Source: Gracilaria domingensis (Eukaryota; Rhodophyta; Florideophyceae; Gracilariales; Gracilariaceae). From it: 64,000 bases of DNA. Positions within the stretch are counted from its first letter, which is position 1. Every line of letters starts with the position of its first letter. Location: positions 18,330 to 82,329 of the forward strand of contig VCMS01000292.1 of NCBI GenBank assembly GCA_022539475.1, written 5' to 3'. Under the pieces are notes generated by a model. That model was not told the origin of the DNA and searched no databases. It saw nothing but the letters and a program-made list of their open reading frames with translations. Made by a program: the position numbers and the translations under genes. Below, piece after piece: positions 38,967 through 48,893 of the stretch.

Positions 38967-40397
38967 CTAACCTACGGTCAAACCCTTCCCTTCGGCAACG
39001 TTTTCTCTCTTCAGCACGCTCGCGCACGTGTCTAAAGCCGATCTTGAGCTCAAAGGAGGCGTTTCTTCGGAAAGCGGACTCAGCAGTCGTATCATTGGAG
39101 CGGAAGATACAGCTTGATCCTTTTGTAAAAGAGCCGGGTTGTCACGTATTAGCAAAGTGCTCTCCACGCGTTTTGACATCAAATTGTCTACAGCTTCCAT
39201 GACTTCCTCCCGTGTGAAGCTCTCAGCATTTGATGCTGCACTCTCCTCGCTCTCGGAAAGATTGACGTAGAACCATATGTCATCCTCTGCGTCAACGGCC
39301 GTCGTGCGGCTAAACCAGATTGGTTTCAGAAGAAACTTGACAAAACTCTTTCCATCCTCCGAAATGGACTTCCACGCATCTTCTCTAAAGCCAAGAATTC
39401 TTTCTCTCTCTTCAACCATCTCAGACCTTCTGTGCATGTCGCTGTTGAAGGGGAACGAGCCGGATAGCATTCGGTAGACACAAACTCCGAGAGCGAACAT
39501 ATCCACACTTGCGTTGTATTGCTCTCTATTCAGAATCTCTGGTGCGTGGTACTTATTGTCTCCTACCTCGCTTGTCATCCGCAAATCTTCCTCGTCATCT
39601 ACAAATGAGACATTGGCAAAGTCGGCAAGGAGGACTTTCGGATTAAGCGGGTCAAAAGTATTGCACCAAATGTTGTCCAGGGTGACCTTTCGCAGTACAA
39701 ACCCTTTCAGATGCATGTAAGAGATTGCTTCCAGCAGTTGATACACGATGTGTCTAGTCATCTGCTCTGAAAATTTTCCACCATTCTCCGTAACAACTTG
39801 GCTTAACCTCTTCCCCTTCACTCTTTTCGTGACAATGTACGCATAGTCGGCCTCGTGGAAGACGCACGTAGCGCATAATAGCTTAGGGTGGGCAACGTTC
39901 CTTACCGCATACAGCTGCCGACATAGAGCAAGTACAGTGCAAAGGTTGAAGGCGTTGACCAGATCCCTGTTCATCCGCTGCACTCTAACCTTGGACTCAT
40001 CAAGGATATTCACGGCGTTAAAGATGGTACACTCTTTTGTCTCCTCAACGGCTTCCAGCAGTTTGTATTCTTCACTGAAGACTTGGTTTGAAGCTCGCTG
40101 CAACGCCTCCTTCCATTCCCTTGCCTCACCAGTAGAGCCGCAAGAGACACGAAGCTTTTCTCCGCTTGAAAGCTTGAGAGTAAAACGCCATGGGAGAAGA
40201 TGGTTAACGACCTTGCAAGACATGACCGAGTATTCCATTGCAATTTCTTGCCCGCATGGCTCGTGCAACCAAAGCGTAGTGCCCAAAAGTCGCATGTCCC
40301 ATGTTTTGCGAAGGCCGAAAATAGTGTGACGGATCTTTACCCACCCAAGGCAGTCATACATATCTTCGTATTTTTCTTCGACTGGAACAGCGGTCAT
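38967..40397 (-). CDS. PH-domain protein with kinase-fold lacking catalytic residues (pseudokinase)
   Basis: The ATG at 40397 (MTAVPVEEKYEDMYD) gives 476 residues. Residues about 14-108 form a PH domain (GWVKIRHTIFGLRKTWDMRL, ending EAREWKEALQRA with the signature Trp). A serine/threonine-kinase fold covers residues 115-370 (VYQLLEAISYMHLKGF, APEIL, DMFALGVCVYRMLSGSFPF). The catalytic loop reads LRKVTLDN in place of HRDLKPEN, so the catalytic Asp is Lys. The metal-binding DFG is DFA, and no clear VAIK Lys is visible. The fold helices and APE motif are kept. It is probably a phosphoinositide-targeted scaffold or pseudokinase rather than an active enzyme. A minus-strand TATA box lies 320 bases upstream. 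Confidence 0.85.
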   Translation of the reverse strand: MTAVPVEEKYEDMYDCLGWVKIRHTIFGLRKTWDMRLLGTTLWLHEPCGQEIAMEYSVMSCKVVNHLLPWRFTLKLSSGEKLRVSCGSTGEAREWKEALQRASNQVFSEEYKLLEAVEETKECTIFNAVNILDESKVRVQRMNRDLVNAFNLCTVLALCRQLYAVRNVAHPKLLCATCVFHEADYAYIVTKRVKGKRLSQVVTENGGKFSEQMTRHIVYQLLEAISYMHLKGFVLRKVTLDNIWCNTFDPLNPKVLLADFANVSFVDDEEDLRMTSEVGDNKYHAPEILNREQYNASVDMFALGVCVYRMLSGSFPFNSDMHRRSEMVEERERILGFREDAWKSISEDGKSFVKFLLKPIWFSRTTAVDAEDDIWFYVNLSESEESAASNAESFTREEVMEAVDNLMSKRVESTLLIRDNPALLQKDQAVSSAPMIRLLSPLSEETPPLSSRSALDTCASVLKRENVAEGKGLTVG

Positions 40398-40715
40398 AAT
40401 GAGAGGTATGAGAAACAACTTCCAAGGAAATAAAAAACAGTTGAGAGGGATGGTGAGTGGTAAGAATGACCAAGGCCACGCGATTAAATGCAATTAGGGA
40501 GCGAATGAGTCCAAAACAGGAACGATAGAGGCCAGAAAGATACAATATCAGACTCACAGACGTCCAAAAAGCCGAAAGAGATCAGAGGATGAGGCCACAG
40601 TGGTTGCAGGGGAATAAAGGCAGAAGTGAGGGGGAATGGAAAGGAGGGAATAAGAAGCTTGGCAAACCACTGGGCGACCAGAAGGGAAGAACGACGTTTT
40701 GCGGGAGGCGGCTGG

Positions 40716-40723
40716 CTTTTATA
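40716..40723 (-). promoter_or_regulatory. TATA box upstream of the pseudokinase gene
   Basis: TATAAAAG on the minus strand, about 320 bases before the ATG at 40397. This is further than for other genes here and implies a longer leader if it is used. Confidence 0.4.
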
Positions 40724-41452
40724 GAGAGACAGAGAGGTCTCTAACTGGTTCAGAACCAATCTCCAGAGTAGCAGAGGGCCGGCTACATGTCAATCAACGA
40801 GACGTACAATTCTTTGTGATGACCTTTTGTGCACATTGAGCTCGGCAGAGATTGAATGGCGTTGTCCGTTTGGTTGCAAAGCATGGATTTCGAACAAAGT
40901 AGGGGGGCACGCAAACTTGCATGACATCATGGGGGACAGAAACCGCCTGCTTTGGCGAACTGAACGAGGTCTCATGGCTTGTATTGAATCGTTGAGAGTG
41001 CCCAAGATGATTTCACGAGCCTTTCCGCGAGTTTCGATTACCCAAAACGAACACAATGACGTATGCGTTTGAGTCAAATCTTTTCGGTCTCCGAGAAAGC
41101 ATGAGCCAGCATCGATGCTGGAGGGCTCATCATGGACGTGATTGCGGTCTGCCCTCGTCATCGGCTGGAACCAACGTCGGTGGGGGTGCCGAGCTCCGGT
41201 TGACAAGAAAGGCGCCTCTGAGCTCAGACGCTTCTGGGCACGAGAGTGCTCCTCCAGGCTGGCCAATCAGATGAGAACGGCAACAATGCCAGCCCCGTTT
41301 CGACGTCAGGTGGCTTAAAGGTGAGGGTGACTTACAGTACTCTTGGTACTCTGTATTTCAGTTCACCTTGAATTTATTTTGTTGAGGCCCGAGTTATTTA
41401 ATCAGTTTTGTTACGTCATCTTCACGAGTCTTGCAGATGTTGGAAAACTCGT
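40724..41452. other. Intergenic region
   Basis: Frames on both strands (40790-41270) have no domain and mirror each other; none accepted. Confidence 0.45.
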
Positions 41453-43477
41453 TTATCGAAAGAAACCCGCGATGAAGCCGTTTGAAATCATTTGATTTCC
41501 CCCATTAGAAACATCCGTTATGTCGAAGTTATCGTTACTAGATATGACGAGATTGCTTCCAACTTGGGCACCACATTCATTAAGTTCGTTTGCACACAAA
41601 CGAAGAATTTGGCTCTCACTCAAGATCTGATTTGTTCCAATATTACCGGAGAATAAGTTTTGAACGCGGCAGTTTCTTACGAACTGCTGTACATCAAACT
41701 GCAAATTCGAGGCAATGCATTTGCATGGACATCTCGGTGAAGGCGTAGGAGATACGGATTTCGATGGGGATGGCGAAAAAGATGGTGAGGACGAACTGGT
41801 TGGTGTCACTATAGCCGATGCCGTCGGAGATACTGAACTTGTCTGTCTCAGGGAGGGAGAAGACGACGGAGATTTCGACGGAGATGTTGACGCTGTAGCG
41901 AAAGCTGATCCTTGCGACAGTGAGGGAGACGACAGAATGGCTTTTCCGTTTGAAGGAGTGGGCGAATTACTGACGAAATTTGATGTGGTTGGGGAAGCAA
42001 TACTATCCAAGGACGGCGTCGAGGTTGCCGATCCTAACGCTGAGGTTGACGGCGAAGGTTGGCTGTTCGGAGAGGGGGAACCGGTAGGAGACACGGTAAT
42101 GCTGGCAGAAGGAGAGCTTATGGTTGAAGGCGAGGTGCTCGAAAGCGGAGAACTGCTTACCGACGGCGATGGCGATGCAGATGAGGTCATCGACGCGGTC
42201 ACGGACGGCGAGGCGGTCAACGAAGGCGATGGCGTAGCACTCTGTAGCACGCAGTTGCCGGAGAGAAGCTGCACGACAGCAGCGTCGGCCGTATCAGCAC
42301 TGCTGGATTTCCTTCTGGCGTATATTCCGAATGGAACGGCCAAACAGCTGGCTTCAAACGCAGCTGGAATGCCCTTAAATTCTGCGATCTTCCGTCGATT
42401 TGTTTCGAGTGCGGTATAGCCATATGTACCTGCGGTTGCAGGCTCAATGGAAGTTCCTTCAGGCCAGTCATTCCATGTGGCAATTTGAATCCACGGGTTT
42501 TCAACAGAGTCAGTTCCGAAGAGTCGCAGAGGGGTGTAGTCAATTTGTTTCTGCCAGGTGAGCGACATAGTTTCCCCGGCATCAACATTTCGTAGATGGT
42601 AGCGATTCGTTCCGCCGTTCCAGAACGGAGGAACGTTTTGATCATCAAATCCGGGATATACACCACCCATTTTTATCAAATTAATTGTACCTGCGGATAT
42701 TCCATTCTCTGTTTGTCGTGCCATGATGTAGTCAAAATCATCGAAATATTGTTGCCCCCAGTTGGCGGTGTTAGACAGCGGCTTCCCGGTATTGAGGTAA
42801 TTGACCCATTCGAAGTTTGCGTCGGAATACTGAAAGTTTAGGGCGTTGCGAATGATGACAAGCACATTTCCTGAAAATAATGATTGTGCTGTTGTCCAAT
42901 AATGAGAATTGTCGGATTCTGACCAGAAGATTAACACTGGCAGATTCGAGTCATCTTTAAAAATCAAGGAAGAATATGTGGGGTTGTTATATATATTATC
43001 GTACACCCATTGCATGTAAGTGGTTATTTGAGATTGATCGGATATTCCGCCCCCATCATCATAGGAAACGATCACTTTGAGATCGAATGAAGGGAACATA
43101 GATTTCATAGATAAAATTTTGCTCATCACAAAGAGAGATAATTCCTTCTGCAGACTGTTCGCCGGGTTGATGTTGATGATGATGCCATCGATACCAGCTA
43201 CAAACATGGTTAGAAAATGGTATTCCAAGACGTCATTGTCAAATTGGGTGTACTCTCCTATGAGGGGCACGTTTGAGTAATGGATGATGGAGGAGTCGGT
43301 GCAATCATAGTTGGTGCCATCGGGATAGCACCAGCCGGTTCTTATTGGGTACCGCTCTCCCGTGGCGTCATACCACGGCAAGTAGTGGGCAAAAACCTGT
43401 TTGGATGATTGAGCATGAGCAACGGGTTTAAACGAGATAAGAATGAAGGCTAGCAAAAGTGAAGATGTGGAAGCCAT
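41453..43477 (-). CDS. Secreted glycoside-hydrolase-like protein (GH71/GH99-like) with Ser/Pro linker
   Basis: A 674-residue ORF with ATG at 43477. MASTSSLLLAFILISFKPVAHA is a signal peptide. Residues about 25-370 form a TIM-barrel-like domain that opens VFAHYLPWYD and closes ATWNDWPEGTSIEPA. These are hallmarks of the GH71/GH99-like and WbsX-like superfamily, whose members cleave alpha-glucans or alpha-mannans. Internal landmarks are GIDGIIININ, DLKVIVSYDDG and LPVLIFWSES. A Ser/Thr/Pro linker of about 170 residues follows (SPSPSVSSSPLSSTSP). A 95-residue C-terminal module starts with CPCKC and has further Cys. The exact GH family and active-site acids cannot be fixed by eye. A minus-strand TTATAAGG at 43588-43595 lies about 111 bases upstream. 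Confidence 0.75.
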   Translation of the reverse strand: MASTSSLLLAFILISFKPVAHAQSSKQVFAHYLPWYDATGERYPIRTGWCYPDGTNYDCTDSSIIHYSNVPLIGEYTQFDNDVLEYHFLTMFVAGIDGIIININPANSLQKELSLFVMSKILSMKSMFPSFDLKVIVSYDDGGGISDQSQITTYMQWVYDNIYNNPTYSSLIFKDDSNLPVLIFWSESDNSHYWTTAQSLFSGNVLVIIRNALNFQYSDANFEWVNYLNTGKPLSNTANWGQQYFDDFDYIMARQTENGISAGTINLIKMGGVYPGFDDQNVPPFWNGGTNRYHLRNVDAGETMSLTWQKQIDYTPLRLFGTDSVENPWIQIATWNDWPEGTSIEPATAGTYGYTALETNRRKIAEFKGIPAAFEASCLAVPFGIYARRKSSSADTADAAVVQLLSGNCVLQSATPSPSLTASPSVTASMTSSASPSPSVSSSPLSSTSPSTISSPSASITVSPTGSPSPNSQPSPSTSALGSATSTPSLDSIASPTTSNFVSNSPTPSNGKAILSSPSLSQGSAFATASTSPSKSPSSSPSLRQTSSVSPTASAIVTPTSSSSPSFSPSPSKSVSPTPSPRCPCKCIASNLQFDVQQFVRNCRVQNLFSGNIGTNQILSESQILRLCANELNECGAQVGSNLVISSNDNFDITDVSNGGNQMISNGFIAGFFR

Positions 43478-43569
43478 TCAATCGCAGATGTCAAGCAGAT
43501 GTTGAGGGCGAAATGACAGCGGGGCATGTGACAATTAGCTTTGAATTCATTGGGGGTGATTCACCCATT

Positions 43570-43735
43570 AAGTGAAACCTGTACCCACCTTATAACCCTA
43601 ATATGAAACAAAATCCCTACCCCTGCAAAAGCCCCTAAAATCAGGGTTCTTTTTCAAATCTGTACCCACCCAAAACCCCCTAAAATCGCACCCCGCTAAA
43701 AAAACCTCTAAAATCTGGGTACCTTGATGCCTTCC
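43570..43735. repeat. Imperfect short repeats around CCCCTAAAATC
   Basis: Three degenerate occurrences (GCCCCTAAAATCAGGG, CCCCCTAAAATCGC, CCTCTAAAATCTGGG) are spaced by 50-55 bases and interleaved with two CTGTACCCACC boxes. It is a small decayed tandem array in the promoter region of the GH-like gene. Confidence 0.45.
43588..43595 (-). promoter_or_regulatory. TATA-like box of the GH-like gene
   Basis: TTATAAGG on the minus strand, 111-118 bases before the ATG at 43477. Confidence 0.45.
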
Positions 43736-46126
43736 AGAGGCAACATTTGCTGACACGTGTATTTGGATTTTTAGGCAAAAATCTATGCGAAGGGTACAGA
43801 TCACCGATTAATATACCATTGACTTCATGTCGTGGTTTAAAATTTTGAAGTGTGTAAATAAAAAATGAATTATTTTTCGTTTATTGCAAAGCTCCTACTG
43901 GCGTGGACACTCGATAATCAGCTCAAAATGTAAATTATTCCTTTCCGTCCGCTTCGCCAGAACAGATGGAGCGTCGTTGCTCCAAGTAGAACAGAGTAGT
44001 TACTTTACTCAGTTTCGGAACATCCGCGCTCGTGGCAAAAGTGTCCTTTCGTCTTGGCAACAGCAAATAATTCAGGCTTTTGCTACCATCGGGACAGTTG
44101 CTCGTCATGGTCCCACCCATTTTCTCGCGTTGGTGAGATGGTTCTGTTGACGCAATTGCTTTCATCGAGATTCAATTGATGAGGTACAGAATACAATTTG
44201 TAACTTTTTAGACTGCCTTTCCAACCGTGAAAACCTTCTGCTGCCAAAAACCCGAGGTGGGAGAAAAAGACACACAAGAGGAAAAACGTATTGGTTGTGC
44301 AGTATAACTGAACATTACAATTCTGCTGCTGAGAATCTGCTCTTAATAATTTGTCTTCATACACGCAGTTAATGCAAGAAAAATATTCTGGTGTTAGTTG
44401 GGGAGAACAGATGCATGAGATTATACTTGGGCAGCGCTAGGCCTTCAAAAGGAAAGCGGCAGCCGTAAAAACGTTAGCTCGGTTGGCGTGGGATGTGGGT
44501 AGCCGTGATGCATATTCGAGACAAATCCAAAACAATTGTTATCAAAAAAAAGAGAGCCTAGTCGGCGTAATAGCAGATCTTTCCGCTACAGATAGCATGA
44601 CGGGCACTCTGGTTCGCCAGTGTGGTGATGGGCGGTCGCGGTCGCGGTCAATGAAAACAAAAACGAAAGCAGGATCTGAAAGGTTGGGCACGGAATAGGA
44701 TGAGACCGTTGCTGGCTGAGTAGCGATAAGAGAGGCAAGTAGCTTAGATATAGCTGTTAGAGCTGAAAGCTACAGATCTCCAAGATCACGATCTCAAGAG
44801 GCCACCCACAAATTTTGATTGCCAAGTAAGCCATAATGTGAATTTGTGGTGCCGTGCAGTGCGCATTTGCGTCTTGCTCCCGTACAATCCAATAAATCAT
44901 CATCTGCGATTTGCCCAGCCAATTTTATTATTTATCATCAATTAGAAACGCGACGAAAGGTTACCTACACGTAAGGGCAACAAAGAGCACCAGCAATGTG
45001 AAATACACCATTCGGAGCGGGACTGCTATTCATGGCCGTGGCGCATGAGCCCCACGACACGATGTTTACATTTGGCTTGGGGCGATTATGTCCTTGACGA
45101 TCATCGCATGAATGATCCAATCACAAACTCCGTTCATCTTTCGTCTCAGTATGGTCCGCGGGCGGTCGGGGAAACAAGTAGTGATCGTGGCCGTACAGAT
45201 AACAGATATGAAAACAACTGAACGAATTGGGCTGTTCTAAATTGTTCAGTTTCTTGAGCTCGCAGTAACGTTCTTTGCACTCAAAGAGACGAATAATTTG
45301 CTTAGATTTTGTTTCTAGTTCTTCATAACCATTCCCACAAGGGGAGTTTTCAAGAATTGTCGAATAGCCATATCGAGAACAGATCTGATACGGGGTAGTA
45401 GTTTTGGTTGAACACGTACTTGGTGTACGTGTAGCCGTCTAGCACTGTGAATCTCCTGGTTGCCCTGCTACTCCTTACAAACGACTTACAACGGTATGCA
45501 CACAGCATCAGAAACATGAACGTTTCTGGACAGTTGTCCGAAGGCTTCTTCGACAACAACGATCGAGTAAGTTGGATACAGAGCTCCTGCTCGCCTGACA
45601 GGCTGTTCAAAGTTGCGTGTAGTGGTCAAGTCGTATCAGTGTTGGCGAAAAGGTGCTGTGCTGCATGTTAGCAGGTGTCCTCTTTCGTGGTACAGGCTAC
45701 TGGTCTTGCTCTGCTTTGGGTTGAGCAGTCATGCAACTGGTTAAAGAGTCCATGTTGTCCCGCAAGGCTGCATCCCTCTATCCGATATGTCCTTTCTGGC
45801 TCATGTCCTACGTCATTTCCTAGCTTTCTTTTTTCCACCGCATGAACGTACAAACTATACATAAAGGCAGACCGATGCTTCTGCTCTTGAGTTGCACGTC
45901 GCTTCTTTCCAATCTATGAAATAATTGTCCAATCCAACGAGATCGAGAACACTCTGCCATCACTCTAATGGTTTCTACGAATCAAGAATACAAGATATAC
46001 AACGGAAATTACATCATCTGATGCCTACATCTTCTGGTACAGCGTTCGCCACAATCTATCGTGATTCTCTTCAAGCCCACTCCTTATCCGCTTCCGTGAA
46101 ATATGACGTACTCTAATTCTTCAAGC
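43736..46126. other. Intergenic region without confident genes
   Basis: About 2.4 kb with only short, unconvincing frames on both strands. Nothing supported. Confidence 0.5.
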
Positions 46127-47940
46127 ATGCAACTGTTCCTATTAGTTCTTTTGGCATGGATAGCCACACACCACGAAGCTTCAGGTATTCAAAACGCGTT
46201 ATCTTCACAACTACCCTTGCGTTGCTGTCTAATGCAGGAACCTCCCATTAGCTTTCACAATGACCGCAAGCACTGGCATGTACGTTGTTGCACTTTTTAG
46301 TTGAACACACCCGCCATCGATACTAACGATGTTACGGTACTTTGGTCACGTCTCGCAGAATGGCCTGGATGGAGTCATCAAAGAGTACTTACTCCAGCAT
46401 CAGGCATATCTGAATTGGTCGTGCTCATCGATTCAAGTGTTTCGCGGTCCAAACACAACTGATTTCAGTGCTTTTGTCACCTCCATGTACGAATGCACTA
46501 ACAAAACAACAGGGCAGATAATAGACTCCCCAGACTGCCTGTGTGACATTGGAATTGGAGGTTGGTTTCAGACTTCTAGTCGCTTTGGGCTCGTGGATTT
46601 CTTACCTCCATTTGCATACGATCGTTACGTTGCTTTTGCCCACGTTTCTGAGGCAACAGTATCGGGGAAAGTATGGTTTTTCATTCAGACTTTTGACGGC
46701 CAAGCCTGGCTCTCGATTTTGTCTCTATTCATTATGTTTTCGTTCCTCAAGATTCTTGACCGGCGATTTGCAATCCCTGCTGAATATGAGCCGTTGCCAG
46801 AAACGTATTCCAGATTTCGAAGATATTGGCACTACCTGACGAAGAGCAAGCTGCTTTTCCGATTGAGAAAGGGCTTTCAAAGCACAGGTTAGCATTACAT
46901 TGCTCCCCATTCGGTTTTCTTCGAAGAACGGGACAGAAGACTGACATCAGTTTGCTGAGCGTCAAAATCTCCTACTGGTACTTTCAAAGTTATGAGAATG
47001 GTGATGCTCTCCGACGATACGGTAGTTAATAATGGGAACACTACGCGTCAATGGTGTGTTAACCTTACTCTGGCTGTTGCCGCCCTCTTCCTGGTCTTGT
47101 CGCGAGGCTAGCATGACGTAAGTTCTCTGTATTCCTTTCTACTTATTCTTCCCGAGAATTTTGCCTTCTGAAATTTACTCACCTCACTTTGATCTCCATC
47201 CTGTTAATGGATGCAGAGCATCCCTTGTACAGGAATCTATTGAGACGAAATTCCAATCTGCCGAGGACCTTCTGAACTGCAATATTTCGCCTTCGGAAAT
47301 ATGTTTACTTAGAGGAGGTGCTTTCGAGACATACTGGATGAAGTCTATCGCAGTTGAGTAAGTTGTACCATCTTTCTCTTTAGAAGCTATTACAGCCTTC
47401 TAACTTGGATATATGCGTGTTCCTCACCGCAGCAAGTGCCATTCACGGAACCCCCCACATCTTTTCGATTCTTACAACACCTTGTTTCATGCAGTTGAGA
47501 AAGGCCAATGCAAGTACGCCATAGTCCTCGAATCTGCCATCAAATTGGCAATTAGGAAAAGGTACTGTGGTGATTTCGTTATCTCTGGTGAACCAATCTG
47601 GAACGGTGGTCTATCGATGCTACTCCCAAGAGGAAGTAATCTGACACAGGTGATGAGCCGTGCCACGGTTGAGCTTGTTGGGAATCAGACGACGACAAGC
47701 CTCAACAGGTACTTCAATAACCTACCAAGGTGCAAAGCTGAAGTGAATACCACTCTCCGCTTCGACAAGCTGCGGCATTTTTTCCATATCGCCTATTCTG
47801 TCGGATTTGTCTTGTTTCTATCCATGGTATTCATTCCTCAAGAAAGGTCTAACGAAAACGGACGCAGAGAAGAGCCAGTTCATTCCAAATCGTTGTATGC
47901 CACAGACGCGGGCCGCGTGAATCCTTTTGATTTGACGTGA
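46127..47940 (+). CDS. Ionotropic glutamate receptor-like gene, multi-exon, possibly damaged
   Basis: The ATG at 46127 gives a signal peptide (MQLFLLVLLAWIATHHEASG) and the start of a ligand-binding lobe (LRCCLMQEPPISF). Intron 46280-46358 (GTACGT, TACTAAC, CAG, phase 0) leads into exon 2 (NGLDGVIKEYLL, then IGGWFQTSSRFGLVDFLPPF, whose Arg aligns with the carboxylate-binding Arg) and helix M1 (WLSILSLFIMFSFLKI). A pore-like piece (SYWYFQSYENGDALRRYGS) and an M3-like piece (47032-47117) are in different frames, and I could not model the splicing or frame change between 46888 and 47032. Introns 47118-47216 and 47358-47432 are well formed. The second lobe (QSAEDLL, ESAIKLAIRKRYCG, LLPRGSNL) and M4 (FFHIAYSVGFVLFLSMVFI) follow. 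Probably a ligand-gated cation channel, or a recently damaged copy. Confidence 0.65.
46280..46358 (+). other. Intron 1 of the receptor-like gene
   Basis: 79 bases, GTACGT at the 5' end, a perfect TACTAAC branch site at 46321-46327 and CGCAG at the 3' end. Removing it joins two frames in phase 0. Confidence 0.8.
47118..47216 (+). other. Intron in the receptor-like gene, between M3 and lobe 2
   Basis: 99 bases, GTAAGT at the 5' end, ATGCAG at the 3' end. It joins the M3-like frame to the lobe-2 frame in phase 2. Confidence 0.7.
47358..47432 (+). other. Intron within lobe 2 of the receptor-like gene
   Basis: 75 bases, GTAAGT at the 5' end, a branch-like TCTAACT near 47399 and CCGCAG at the 3' end. 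Phase 2, restoring frame into the last exon. Confidence 0.75.
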
Positions 47941-48893
47941 ACGTGTAAAAGCTACGGGGAGCAAGGGCGTATTCTTGCTGACTGACAGACTATTTTGCTA
48001 TTTTGGGAAGGCATGGTCACCACTTCTTTCAAAATCCGTAGTCATATATCTTCAAAATTATTCATAAAATAGGTTATTGTCAACTTTTATTGTTGTTGTA
48101 GTCAGTTACAAGTACGCACCTGAACGGGGAGGGGCGAGAAATTGTTCTAAAATGTCACCACAGCACGGCGCCAGAATAGATATGCGGACGCGTGCACCGG
48201 CGTTTATCCTTCGAGCTGTGCGTGGAAAAGAGCGAGCAGCTCACCAGATCAAACGGGAGCTGTAAATGAGCCGCGATGGAAAGTGCGGACCCTGGATGGG
48301 GCTGACACAGTCGCTTGTAAAACATGCATTTAAATTTCCTTTCTTGGGGTTCACGTTCATTAAATACACATAAATGCTGAGATAGTAGAGTAGCTACCAT
48401 AACATGCAGAACCCAAAATTCGTGTCTTTCGACGACGTGGGCGTTGTCGTTTGGCTTTGAGTTGATCTGGGCGAGCAGATCTTTGGCTACAGGCATGCAA
48501 CTCAAGTCCTCCAAAGGGCACAACTACGCACAGTGCCGCACCCCGCGCCGCCGCTTTTCCCGAGGGGCTCGAGAAGATTGTGTTGGAGTGATTGGCGACA
48601 TCGGCTTTTGTGGTTGGGAACAACCGACAACGACAGCGACTTGTATCGCCGTTGTATGATTGGCTTCTTTTATCGCACCCCCGAGCAGCGAAGCTACCGA
48701 CTCTTTCAAGTAAAATGAGACACATCCACTCGACTTGCGTCATTTTGCGGAGCCAGCCGCATGAGCATGGGTCCCCACAACTGCTCACGAGGAGTCCCGG
48801 TTGTTCCCAAACACTCATTTTTACTATCTAGTATTTAGTAAAAATATCAATTTTTTTTATTTTCACGAAAACGTACATCGCTTCATGCACGTC
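47941..48893. other. Intergenic region
   Basis: Overlapping frames at 48360-48720 on both strands mirror a GC-rich patch and carry no domain. Nothing supported. Confidence 0.45.

Noticed and set aside
40790-41270. 158-codon minus-strand frame between the pseudokinase and GH-like genes
   Set aside because: An equally long frame lies on the opposite strand; neither has a domain or coherent composition.
41715-42419. Long plus-strand open frame rich in Asp, Gly and Val
   Set aside because: It is the exact antisense of the Ser/Pro-rich linker of the GH-like gene; the repeat composition keeps the opposite frame open.
43570-43735. CCCTAAA-like repeats as telomeric sequence
   Set aside because: Only three degenerate units with long spacers; not a telomere array.
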